Position numbers and translations under genes: made by a program. Source: Rubrivivax sp. (lineage in GTDB: Bacteria > Pseudomonadota > Gammaproteobacteria > Burkholderiales > Burkholderiaceae_C). Taken from it: a DNA stretch of 13,125 bases. Location: NCBI GenBank assembly GCA_030693565.1, contig JAUYAJ010000149.1, positions 1 through 13,125 on the forward strand, in the 5' to 3' direction. Under the pieces are notes generated by a model, which was not told the DNA's origin, ran no database searches, and saw only the letters and a program-made list of their open reading frames with translations. Positions 1 to 7,016 of the stretch are shown here, in pieces (within the stretch, counting starts at the first letter, position 1; each line of letters opens with the position of its first letter).

Positions 1-325
1 CGAATCGCTGCGACAGCCCGGGGTTGTCGTCGCTGTTCACCTTGACCAGCAGGGCGCGCCCTTTCAGCGTGCGGCCGGCCTGCTCGAAAGCCGGCGCCAT
101 CGAGCGGCACGGGCCGCACCAGGGCGCCCAGAAGTCGACCAGTACCGGCCGCTGGCTGGCCCCGACGAAGGCGTCGAAGTCGGCGTCGCCAAGCTCGATC
201 GGCCGGCCGTCGAGCAATGGCTGGCCGCAGCGGCCGCAGACGGGGTCGTCGTCCAGGCGCTCGCTGGGGACGCGGTTGGTGGCGCCGCAATGCGGGCAAC
301 CGAGGTGCAGGCGGTTCGTGTCCAT
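1..325 (-). CDS. trxC: Thioredoxin 2 (TrxC), 5' part; 3' end outside window
   Basis: Cytoplasmic thiol-disulfide reductase of the zinc-containing thioredoxin 2 type. Reading the minus strand from the ATG at 325-323 gives 108 codons with no stop before the window edge; the family is usually about 140-150 residues. The N-terminal zinc ribbon is visible as CPHC (Cys10, Cys13) and CGRC (Cys30, Cys33). It is followed by a thioredoxin fold with the strand VLVDFWAP and the active site WCGPC at residues 69-73. The zinc ribbon ahead of the WCGPC site separates TrxC from TrxA. The gene is divergent from ampG across about 100 bp. No clear Shine-Dalgarno sequence or promoter was seen for it. Identification is firm; only the C-terminus is unseen. 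Confidence 0.95.
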   Translation of the reverse strand, partial: MDTNRLHLGCPHCGATNRVPSERLDDDPVCGRCGQPLLDGRPIELGDADFDAFVGASQRPVLVDFWAPWCGPCRSMAPAFEQAGRTLKGRALLVKVNSDDNPGLSQRF

Positions 326-412
326 CGTCGCCAGCTGGGGGTTTGGGCGAACATTTCAAGCCCGCCGCGGCAACGGGGGGCGGTGCCGGCCTGCGGCACG
401 GAGCCTGCTCTC

Positions 413-418
413 TAGAAT
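413..418 (+). promoter_or_regulatory. Candidate -10 box for ampG, possibly leaderless
   Basis: TAGAAT matches the sigma-70 -10 consensus at five of six positions and ends six bases before the ampG ATG at 425. The transcript could therefore begin at or next to the start codon. There is no Shine-Dalgarno sequence between the box and the ATG, which fits a leaderless message. No good -35 box lies 16-18 bp upstream, so this is a suggestion only. Confidence 0.4.
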
Positions 419-424
419 CGCCCG

Positions 425-2029
425 ATGCCCTTGCCCCCCAGCGCCGCCGTGGCCGGCCGCACGCGACGCCTGGCGACGCTGTACCGCGCCTTCATCGTCA
501 CCTTGCTCGGCTTTGCCTCGGGCCTGCCGCTGGCGCTGACCGGCCAGGCCATGCAGGCTTGGCTGACGCTGGACGGCGTCGACATCGCCACCATCGGCTT
601 CCTCAGCCTGGTCGGCCTGCCCTACACCTTCAAGTTCCTGTGGGCGCCGCTGATGGACCGCTTCGACCCGCCCTGGCTGGGCCGGCGGCGCGGCTGGCTC
701 GTTGTGACCCAGCTCGCGTTGGCGGGCGCGCTCTGGGTGCTGGCCAGCGTGTCGCCCAGCGGCTCGATCCAGGTCTTCGCGCTGCTTGCGGTGGCGGTGG
801 CTTTCATCGCCGCGTCGCAGGACGTGGTGATCGACGCCTACCGCACCGACCTGCTGCCCAAGCCTGAGCGCGGACTGGGTGCTTCGCTCAACGTCATGGG
901 CTACCGGCTGGCGATGATCCTGTCGGGCGGCATCGCGCTGATCTGGACCGACCCTGCCAATGCGGCGTCCGGCCACGGCTGGACCTGGCCCGAGGTCTAC
1001 CGCTTCATGGCCGCGGTGATGGCCGGCGCCGCGGTGTTGTCGGCGCTGGCGCTGCCGCGGCTGGCCGTTGTCGAGCGTCAGCTGACGGTGGCGCGCAACG
1101 ACTTGATCGGCTTTGCCGCCGTGCTCGCCGCGGTGGCGCTGGGCTACCTGGTCAGCGACCGCTTCGGGCCGCCGATCGCCAAAGCGTTGCTCGGCCCGCT
1201 GCTCGAAGGCAGCAGCCTGGCGCCGACGCTGCAAAAGCGCTGGGTCGACTTGCTGGCGCTGATGCTGGGCATCGCTTTCACGCTGCCGCTGGCGGCCTGG
1301 GCGGCGCGGCGGGCGCGGTTCGAGACCCTGCTCGGTGGCTTGCGCGACTACTTCGGCCAGAGCGGCGCCGCCGCCTTCTTGCTCTTCATCGTGCTCTACA
1401 AGCTGGGCGATGCCTTCGCCGGTTCGCTGATGACGCCGTTCCTGCTCAAGAGCATGGCCTACAGCTCGGCCGAGGTCGGTGTCGTCAACAAGCTGATCGG
1501 CTTGTGGCTGACGATCGGCGGCGCGCTGATCGGTGGTTTGCTGATGCTGAAAATCGGCCTGTGGCGCGCGCTGATGCTGTTCGGGCTGCTGCAGATGTTC
1601 AGCAACCTGGGTTTCTGGTGGCTGGCGGTGAACGGCCGTGACGTGCTGCCCGGGCTGACACTGCCGGCGTTCGACTGGGGCTTCATCCAGCTGGCGCAGG
1701 CCACGCCGGTCGACGGCGGCCTGCTGATGGTGATTGCGTTCGAGAACCTGTCCGGCGGCATGGGCACGGCGGCCTTCGTCGCCTTCCTGATGGGGCTGTG
1801 CAACCAGCGCTTCACCGCCACCCAGTTCGCGCTGCTGTCGGCTTTTGCTTCGGTGGGCCGGGTCTGGGTCGGGCCGCTGGCCGGCGTACTGGCCGAAAGC
1901 ATTGGCTGGCCCAGCTTCTTCATCGTCAGCACCGTGCTGGCGGCGCCGGCGCTGGGGATGCTGTGGTGGCTGCGTGCCCCGGTGAGGGCACTCGAGGTCG
2001 ACCCGCGCGCGGCGGCAACGAATGACTGA
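425..2029 (+). CDS. ampG: AmpG-type muropeptide permease (MFS transporter)
   Basis: Inner-membrane major facilitator superfamily protein of 534 residues. AmpG proteins import GlcNAc-anhydroMurNAc peptides from the periplasm for peptidoglycan recycling. The product is strongly hydrophobic with roughly 12-14 membrane segments. The signature SQDVVIDAYRTDLL lies at residues 141-154, and the first segment carries the typical LLGFASGLPLAL (residues 27-38). After helix 2 comes KFLWAPLMDRF, also usual for AmpG. The start at 425 leaves a short cytoplasmic lead of about 20 residues before helix 1, as in relatives. The gene ends with TGA at 2027-2029. No beta-lactamase or ampR is nearby, so recycling is the safe role. 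A related MFS permease with a different cargo cannot be excluded. Confidence 0.9.
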   Translation: MPLPPSAAVAGRTRRLATLYRAFIVTLLGFASGLPLALTGQAMQAWLTLDGVDIATIGFLSLVGLPYTFKFLWAPLMDRFDPPWLGRRRGWLVVTQLALAGALWVLASVSPSGSIQVFALLAVAVAFIAASQDVVIDAYRTDLLPKPERGLGASLNVMGYRLAMILSGGIALIWTDPANAASGHGWTWPEVYRFMAAVMAGAAVLSALALPRLAVVERQLTVARNDLIGFAAVLAAVALGYLVSDRFGPPIAKALLGPLLEGSSLAPTLQKRWVDLLALMLGIAFTLPLAAWAARRARFETLLGGLRDYFGQSGAAAFLLFIVLYKLGDAFAGSLMTPFLLKSMAYSSAEVGVVNKLIGLWLTIGGALIGGLLMLKIGLWRALMLFGLLQMFSNLGFWWLAVNGRDVLPGLTLPAFDWGFIQLAQATPVDGGLLMVIAFENLSGGMGTAAFVAFLMGLCNQRFTATQFALLSAFASVGRVWVGPLAGVLAESIGWPSFFIVSTVLAAPALGMLWWLRAPVRALEVDPRAAATND

Positions 2030-2410
2030 CCCTGGCAACCGCCGTTGATCGGCCGCGAACCTTCGGGAAGCCAACACAGGCGCGGTGATGGGGAGACTTG
2101 GCAGACTCACCCGGTGGGTGAAGCAAAGCGCGAGCGACAAGAGGCCTTGGTCTCGGCAATCTGACTTTTGCCTTCGGGTGAATCGGGTCGGGTCCAGGGT
2201 TCGCTTCGCCGGGCTTTGCGCGCCTGGCCCCCGAGCCCGTCCGGCGGTGACGACTGCCCCGCCCCTGGGGCGCGGATAGCGGTGGGGTTGTCGGTCTGCC
2301 TTTGCCTTGTGGCCAGGTGGCCTGGGGTGATGCGACACAAGTCCGCTGCCGCGACGATGGATCCGACTGGTATCCGTGGGTGGGCTACCACCGTGCATCG
2401 ATCCGTCAGG
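2030..2410. other. Non-coding stretch between ampG and the IS110 remnant
   Basis: No reading frame here looks like a real protein. A small hairpin TCACCC-GGT-GGGTGA lies at 2107-2121, and CTTC-GG-GAAG at about 2062-2071. Neither has a T-run, so neither is a standard intrinsic terminator. On the minus strand the stretch follows directly after the broken end of the IS110 transposase, so part of it may be the 3' flank of that element. In IS1111-type members of the family this flank carries a guide (bridge) RNA. That origin is inference; no element end could be identified. Confidence 0.5.
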
Positions 2411-3214
2411 CAAGCTCCAGGCCGCCTCGGTCAGCAGCCGCCTGGCGTGGGCATTGCCGGTCTTGGTGATCGAGCCGCGGCGAACGCGGTTGCCGCTGGA
2501 GTGTTCCGACGGGACCAGCCCGAGGTAGGCCATCCACTGGCGCGCGGTGCCAAAGCGGCTGATGTCGCCGATCTCGGTGATCAGCCCGATGGCACACCCC
2601 GTGTCGATGCCGCGCAAGGCGCGCAGCGCCGCCACGACGGGTTCGAAGCGCCAGCCTTTGGCTGCCTCGGCCTGCGCCGTCATCAGCCTGTGCACGCGTT
2701 GCTCGGCGGCTTGCGCAGCCAGTGGGTACTCGGCCAGCGCGATGCGGTCACCGTCGTGCTCGAAGCGCTGCTCGGCGATCCAGCGCTCGTGGCTCTTGGT
2801 CCAGTTCGTCTTGCCGGGATGGCGACGACCATGGCGCAGTAGGAATGCCTGAAGCGGCTGGCGCGCCTTCAGCCGCAGGCCCACTGCATCCTCGCGCGCT
2901 CGCCACAGGTTGCGCATCGCCTCGTGCGCCTCGTCCGGGACCCAGATGGCCTTGAGCTCGCCGGCGCGCGACAGCCCGGCCAGCCGCGGGCCGTCGCGGC
3001 GATCGTTCTTGATGCGTTCGCCGGCACGTCGCGGGATCAACGATGGCGCCACGATCGGGCTTCGATGGCCGCGCCGGCACGACTGGCGGCGCAGGCCATA
3101 ACCCGTGGGGCCGGATTCGCACACCACGCTCACCAGCGCAGGGTCACCAGCCTTGGCCAGCAGCTTCAACCGCCCGTTGACGTCCGCGCCCACCGTGCCG
3201 ACGAACCAGGCCGG
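2411..3214 (-). pseudogene. IS110-family transposase remnant, both ends missing
   Basis: Minus-strand frame of 268 codons with clear similarity to IS110 DEDD transposases. In order it shows ESGPTGYGL (second catalytic acid), APSLIPRRAGERIKNDRRDG (the D..D pair), a helical middle, and the C-terminal transposase domain motif ARQWMAYLGLVPSEHSSG followed by ITKTGNAHARRLLTEAAW. Intact relatives have about 340-400 residues. The first 40-50 residues, with the first catalytic Asp (usually in a VGLDVHK-like strand), are absent: upstream the frame meets TAG at 3217-3215. After EAAWSL at 2411 the similarity stops and about 90 residues expected in the family are lacking. The frame stays open through unrelated sequence and on into antisense ampG, which is an artefact. 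The gene is not expected to be active. Confidence 0.85.
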
Positions 3215-3488
3215 CTAGGAGCGTGGGCGGCAGAAGGCGACGCCCGCGCCGGGGCGAGTCGCGCTGACGAGCGAGGCGTCGGCCAGGCGTGTGGTCGGCC
3301 CCCACAACGAGCCGGCAACGCGGCTCGGCGGCGCGAATCGCCCCGGCCCTTCGGGTTGGGCCCGCCAGGGGGCGCCTGCGGCGTTGCGTCGCTTGCCCGG
3401 GCGGCCAGCCCGGGCTGCGCGGCGCGCCTTGCACCCGCCCCCTGGCAGGCCCAACGCGGGCATCGCCGTCTGCCGCCCACACTCCTAG
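3215..3488. repeat. 274-bp structured element with 34-bp terminal inverted repeats
   Basis: The arms 3215-3248 and 3455-3488 are inverted copies of each other, 31 of 34 positions identical, each ending in CTAG. Inside are two further inverted pairs: 3249-3263 with 3332-3346 (14/15) and 3356-3374 with 3436-3454 (18/19). The nine bases between them, 3347-3355, are CCCTTCGGG, a mini-hairpin. The whole folds into a four-way junction with no unpaired junction base. Hairpin tips are CGAGCCG-GCAACG-CGGCTCG (3308-3327) and two GCCCGGGC blocks spaced by GGCCA (3395-3415). No protein is supported. It may be a MITE-like or intergenic palindromic repeat, and it could also act at the 3' end of the neighbouring minus-strand gene. 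Confidence 0.85.
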
Positions 3489-5179
3489 GCCTTTTTCAGC
3501 GCCGCCGCGCGCAGCGCCGTCAGCGTGGTGCGTGTGGTGCTGACGTCGGTGTCGAGCTTGAGGTGCAGCAGCGTGGGCACGCCGGCGGCCAGGGCGCGCT
3601 GGAAGGCCGGCTCGAAGTCGGCCGTGCGGTCGATGCGTTCGGCCTGCCAGCCATAGGCCAGCGCCAGCGCAGCGAAGTCCGGGTTGAAGAGGTCGCTGCC
3701 GCTGACGCGGCCCGGGTAGTCGCGTTCCTGGTGCATGCGGATGGTGCCGTAGCTGCCGTTGTCGACGACGACGCAGATGAGCTTCTTGGCGCCATAGCCG
3801 GTGGCTGTGGCCAGTTCCTGACCGGTCATCAGGAAGTCGCCGTCACCGGCGATGTTGACCACCGTGCGCTGCGGATGCAGCAGCGCCGCTGCCACCGCCG
3901 CCGGCAGGCCATAACCCATCGCGCCCGAGGTGCAGGCCAGCTGCGTGCGGCCATGGTGTTGCAGGCCGGCGTACTGGACGTAGCGATGCAGCCAGCCGCT
4001 GAAATTGCCGGCTCCGTTGGTGTAGACGGTGTCGGCCGGCGCCAGCCGCTGGATGGTCTTGACGACCACGGCCATGTCCATCGGCTCGACCGCCGGTGCG
4101 ACCTGGTTCGCCAGGTAGTCGGCGCGTGCGCTCTCGGCCCAGGCAGTCCAGGGCACGGTGGCCGGCGCGGCCATCGACTCCAGCGCCGCCCCGGCGCAGC
4201 CCATCGCCGACTGCAGCATCAAGTCGGCGGCAAAGACCCGGCCCAGCTCCTCGGCGCCAGCGTGCATGTGGATCAGCCGCTGCTGCGGCCGCGGCGGCTT
4301 GAGCAAGGTGTAGCCACCGGTGGTCATCTCGCCCAGCCGCAGGCCGACGGCCAGGATCAGGTCGGCGTCGCGCACACGCTGGGCCAGCGCCGGGTTGATG
4401 CCGATGCCGACATCGCCGGCATAGAGCAGGTGGCGGTTGTCGAAGGTGTCCTGGAAGCGAAAGCCGCAACCCACCGGCAGCTGCCAGTTCTCGGCAAAAC
4501 GCTGCAGCGCCGCCACCGATTCCGCGTTCCAGCCGCTGCCCCCGGCAATCACCAGCGGCCGCTTTGCCTCGGCCAGCATGCACCTGGCCTGGGCCAGCGC
4601 GTCGGGCGCCGGCCAGGCCTGGGCCGGGGTCGCGCACGGCAGCACTGGCGCAGTGATCATCTCGGTCAGCATGTCCTCGGGCAGCGACAACACCACCGGG
4701 CCGGGCCGGCCTTGCATCGCGGTGTGGAAGGCGCGCGCCACGTATTCGGGCAGGCGCTCGGCACTCTGCACCTCGCCAACCCACTTGGCCATGCCCAGCG
4801 TGCCAGGGCCGAACATCTGCCGGTAGTCCACTTCCTGGAACGCTTCACGATCGCGCTGGTCGCTGGCGACCTGGCCGATGAAGAGCACCATCGGCGTCGA
4901 ATCCTGGAACGCCGTGTGCAGGCCGATGCTGGCGTTGGTGGCGCCGGGGCCACGGGTGACGAAGCAGATGCCGGGCCGGCCGCTGAGCTTGCCCTGGGCC
5001 TCGGCCATGTTGGCCGCCCCGCCCTCCTGCCGGCAGGCGATGAAACGGATCTGCTCGCGGTGTTCGTAGAAACCGTCCAGCACCGCTAGGTAACTCTCGC
5101 CTGGCACGCCGAAGACGGTGTCGACACCTTGGGCGATCAGGGCTTCAACGAGGGCATGGCCGGCGGGGCGTGGTGTCAT
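3485..5179 (-). CDS. Thiamine-diphosphate enzyme, acetolactate synthase large-subunit family
   Basis: 564-residue protein of the IlvB/POX family, predicted cytoplasmic and ThDP/Mg-dependent. The N-terminal pyrimidine-binding domain has FGVPGESY (23-30) and the ThDP-activating Glu52 in CRQEGGAA, followed by FVTRGPGATNA. A central domain runs from about residue 190 to 345. The C-terminal domain has GDGDF at 445-449 and VVDNGSYG at 471-478, the GDG-X(25)-(N/D)N cofactor motif. Size fits catabolic or biosynthetic acetolactate synthases, but no regulatory small subunit (ilvN) is adjacent. A related decarboxylase or carboligase serving the divergent catabolic operon is therefore as likely as valine synthesis. 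Start: ATG at 5179-5177, directly before MTPRPAGHALVEAL. The stop TAG (3487-3485) lies within the CTAG end of the adjoining repeat element. Confidence 0.85.
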   Translation of the reverse strand: MTPRPAGHALVEALIAQGVDTVFGVPGESYLAVLDGFYEHREQIRFIACRQEGGAANMAEAQGKLSGRPGICFVTRGPGATNASIGLHTAFQDSTPMVLFIGQVASDQRDREAFQEVDYRQMFGPGTLGMAKWVGEVQSAERLPEYVARAFHTAMQGRPGPVVLSLPEDMLTEMITAPVLPCATPAQAWPAPDALAQARCMLAEAKRPLVIAGGSGWNAESVAALQRFAENWQLPVGCGFRFQDTFDNRHLLYAGDVGIGINPALAQRVRDADLILAVGLRLGEMTTGGYTLLKPPRPQQRLIHMHAGAEELGRVFAADLMLQSAMGCAGAALESMAAPATVPWTAWAESARADYLANQVAPAVEPMDMAVVVKTIQRLAPADTVYTNGAGNFSGWLHRYVQYAGLQHHGRTQLACTSGAMGYGLPAAVAAALLHPQRTVVNIAGDGDFLMTGQELATATGYGAKKLICVVVDNGSYGTIRMHQERDYPGRVSGSDLFNPDFAALALAYGWQAERIDRTADFEPAFQRALAAGVPTLLHLKLDTDVSTTRTTLTALRAAALKKA

Positions 5180-5211
5180 CGGGAGTTTCCAGGCAGTGGG
5201 GCAACGACGGC

Positions 5212-5217
5212 ATTATC
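5212..5217 (-). promoter_or_regulatory. Candidate -10 box for the ThDP-enzyme gene
   Basis: On the minus strand GATAAT (five of six to TATAAT) lies about 32 bp upstream of the ThDP-enzyme ATG, in the short intergenic region shared with tetR. No acceptable -35 box is found at 16-18 bp, so the promoter may need an activator or the match may be chance. Confidence 0.3.
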
Positions 5218-5244
5218 CCTAGCTGGAACATCAGCGTCCTTGCA

Positions 5245-5268
5245 CACAATTCCCCAAACGGTTAACTT
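5245..5268 (+). promoter_or_regulatory. Candidate TetR operator, copy 1 (upstream of tetR)
   Basis: This stretch begins CACAATTC and, seven bases later, has GGTTAACT. The same arrangement CACAATTC-N7-GGTNAANT occurs at 5963-5986 in the promoter of the transporter operon; 15 of 24 positions agree. It ends seven bases before the tetR start and lies between tetR and the divergent ThDP-enzyme gene. It could therefore serve autorepression and control of both flanking genes. No regulator site is proven. Confidence 0.4.
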
Positions 5269-5275
5269 TCCCACC

Positions 5276-5926
5276 ATGACTGACATGATCGAGCCGCCTG
5301 CCAGCCCCCGAGCGCGTGACGCCGAGCGCTCGCGCGACGCCATCCTGGTCGCGGCGCGCGACGAGTTCGCCCGCCACGGCCTGGGCGGCGCGCGTGTCGA
5401 ACGCATCGCCGAGCGCGCCGAGCTCAACAAGCGGCTGATCTACTACTACTTCGAAAGCAAGGACGCGCTCTTCCTGGCCGTGCTCGAAGACACCTACCGC
5501 AACATCCGCGAGGCCGAAAAGCAGCTCCACCTGACCGACCTGGCGCCGGCCGACGCGATCCGCCGCCTGACCGAATTCACCTGGAACTACTACCTCGAGC
5601 ATCCGGAGTTCCTGTCGCTGCTGAACAGCGAGAACCTGCACCTGGCCCGCCATCTGGGCGACTCCGACCGCGTGCGCGAGATGAACTCGCCACTGATCCG
5701 CACCCTGGGCGAGATCCTCGAGCGCGGTCGCCAGGACGGCAGCCTGCGCGGGGGCATCGACCCGATGCAGCTCTACATCTCGATCGCGGGGCTGGCCTAC
5801 TTCTACCTCTCGAACCGGCACACGCTGTCGGCGATCTTCGGCCGCGACCTGACGGCCCCCAAGGCCCGCCACGAGCGGCTGTCGCACATCTGCGACGTCA
5901 TCCTCGGGTATGTCCTGAGGGCGTGA
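5276..5926 (+). CDS. TetR-family transcriptional regulator
   Basis: 216-residue predicted DNA-binding repressor. The N-terminal helix-turn-helix domain spans about residues 18-64: RDAILVAARDEFARHG, then GARVERIAERAELNKRLIYYYF with the typical YYYF and SKDALF. The rest is a helical ligand and dimerisation domain with PEFLSLLNSEN at 110-120 and GLAYFYLSNRH at 172-182. I chose the ATG at 5276 because TetR proteins carry only a short lead before the first helix. The frame is open further upstream, but that part is antisense to the ThDP-enzyme start. ATG at 5285 is an alternative. There is no obvious Shine-Dalgarno sequence. The gene lies between the ThDP enzyme and the transporter operon and probably controls both. 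The inducer is unknown; it may be the imported substrate. Confidence 0.93.
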   Translation: MTDMIEPPASPRARDAERSRDAILVAARDEFARHGLGGARVERIAERAELNKRLIYYYFESKDALFLAVLEDTYRNIREAEKQLHLTDLAPADAIRRLTEFTWNYYLEHPEFLSLLNSENLHLARHLGDSDRVREMNSPLIRTLGEILERGRQDGSLRGGIDPMQLYISIAGLAYFYLSNRHTLSAIFGRDLTAPKARHERLSHICDVILGYVLRA

Positions 5927-5939
5927 TCCGGCGCCGCGG

Positions 5940-5968
5940 TTGACAACAGCCGCCTGGGTTTTCACAAT
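5940..5968 (+). promoter_or_regulatory. Sigma-70-like promoter of the transporter/catabolic operon
   Basis: A perfect -35 box TTGACA (5940-5945), a 17-bp spacer, and CACAAT (5963-5968, four of six to TATAAT) lie 13 bp after the tetR stop. The expected start is near 5975, giving a leader of about 28 bases with AGGAG at 5991-5995. It is the best promoter match seen in the window. Confidence 0.65.
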
Positions 5969-5988
5969 TCAACGTCTGGTGAATTCAC
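5963..5988 (+). promoter_or_regulatory. Candidate TetR operator, copy 2, overlapping the operon promoter
   Basis: It holds the motif CACAATTC-N7-GGTNAANT shared with the tetR upstream region. It also holds AATTCA (5966-5971) and TGAATT (5980-5985) as an inverted pair with an 8-bp spacer, and the 10-bp palindrome GTGAATTCAC at 5979-5988. A repressor bound here would cover the -10 box and the transcription start. The palindromic character fits a dimeric regulator; assignment to the adjacent TetR protein is inference. Confidence 0.45.
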
Positions 5989-6002
5989 ACAGGAGACCCG
6001 CG

Positions 6003-7007
6003 ATGCACAGCCTTCCTTTCGGCGCCCGGCTCGGCGCCAGCGCCCTGCTCCTTCTGGCCAGCGCCGCACAAGCGCAGTGGCAGCCCGCCAAGCCCATCAC
6101 CATCATCGTGCCCTGGGCCGCCGGCGGCTCGACCGACCAGGTGACCCGGGTCACCGCGGCCGAGCTGGAAAAAGCCTTGAACCAGAAGGTGGTGATCCTC
6201 AACCAGCCCGGCGCTTCGGGTTCGGTGGGAACGAAGAACGCCTTCGAAGCCCCCAAGGACGGCTACACCTGGGCCGCCGGCGCCGCCAAGGACCTGGGCA
6301 CCTACAAGGTGATGGGCATGGGCGACACCGGCGTCAAGGACTGGCACCTGTACCTCAACGTCGCCCACATCGCCGTCGTCGGCGTCAACGCCGACGCGCC
6401 CTACAAGACCATGACCGAGCTGCTGGCGGCCATGAAGGCCAGGCCAGGCGCGGTGGCGGTGGCCACCGCCGGCGTCAACTCCAGCGGCCACGCTGCCATC
6501 GAGGCGATCGCCCGCGCCGCCGGCGTGACCTACAAGCATGTCACCTACGACGGCGGCAACCCGGCGGTGGTGTCCACCGTGGCCGGCGAGACCCAGGTCA
6601 CGACCCAGCTGGCCGCCGAACAGACCGAGATGATCCGCGCCAAGCGCATCCGCCCACTGGCGGTGGTGGGCGACAAGGCGCTGGAGATCGAAGGCTTTGG
6701 CACCGTGCCGCCGCTGTCGCAGTTCATTCCCGGCTTCAAGGACCCGATCAACTACTTCGGCATCTTCGTGCCGCGCGGCGTGCCGGCCGAGGTGACGGCC
6801 ACATTGGACAAGATCTGGGCAACCTCGATGGCCAACAACGAGGCGCTGAAGAAGTACGCCCAGGGCCGCGGCGCGATGTTCGCGCCCGCCGCCGGCGACG
6901 CCGCCCAGACCGCCGTCTTCCCCGCCATCCAGGCCTATGCCTGGACCCAGCAGGCCGCCGGCAAGGCCAAGGTGTCGCCCGACACCGTCGGCATCCCCAA
7001 GCCTTGA
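6003..7007 (+). CDS. tctC: Bug-family (TctC-like) periplasmic solute-binding protein
   Basis: 334-residue extracytoplasmic binding protein of a tripartite tricarboxylate transporter. It has a Sec signal peptide: ALLLLASAAQA (14-24) with probable cleavage after Ala24, then the mature start QWQPAKPITIIVPWAAGGSTD typical of Bug proteins. Other family marks are NQPGASGSVGT (67-77) and PKDGYTW (84-90). The start is the ATG at 6003, preceded by AGGAG at 5991-5995; an upstream in-frame TTG at 5940 is part of the -35 box. It is first in the operon, nine bases before tctB. Bug proteins bind small carboxylates but also other ligands. The catabolic genes downstream suggest a sugar acid or similar compound, which is inference. 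Confidence 0.93.
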   Translation: MHSLPFGARLGASALLLLASAAQAQWQPAKPITIIVPWAAGGSTDQVTRVTAAELEKALNQKVVILNQPGASGSVGTKNAFEAPKDGYTWAAGAAKDLGTYKVMGMGDTGVKDWHLYLNVAHIAVVGVNADAPYKTMTELLAAMKARPGAVAVATAGVNSSGHAAIEAIARAAGVTYKHVTYDGGNPAVVSTVAGETQVTTQLAAEQTEMIRAKRIRPLAVVGDKALEIEGFGTVPPLSQFIPGFKDPINYFGIFVPRGVPAEVTATLDKIWATSMANNEALKKYAQGRGAMFAPAAGDAAQTAVFPAIQAYAWTQQAAGKAKVSPDTVGIPKP

Positions 7008-7016
7008 CCGCAGGCA

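Noticed and set aside
2062..2121. Rho-independent terminator after ampG
   Set aside because: Two small hairpins are present but neither is followed by a T-run, and the stems are only 4-6 bp.
356..3193. A 945-codon open frame on the minus strand running through the IS110 remnant and on across ampG
   Set aside because: Only the first 261 codons resemble a protein family (IS110 transposase). The rest is antisense to ampG, rich in Arg, Gln, His and Gly, and is a by-product of high-GC codon bias.
3144..3482. Short frames within the structured repeat on both strands
   Set aside because: They overlap one another on both strands inside inverted repeats, with no domain and biased composition.
2924..5089. 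A 721-codon plus-strand frame opposite the ThDP-enzyme gene
   Set aside because: It is antisense to a gene with clear ThDP-enzyme motifs. Its composition (His, Gln, Arg, Gly) is typical of shadow frames and it shows no domain.
5129..5275. An extended N-terminus for the TetR regulator
   Set aside because: The extra 49 codons lie over the ThDP-enzyme start and the shared promoter region, and TetR proteins do not normally have such a lead.
5940..6002. An upstream TTG start for the Bug protein
   Set aside because: The TTG is part of the -35 box. The ATG at 6003 has AGGAG before it and opens directly with a signal peptide.
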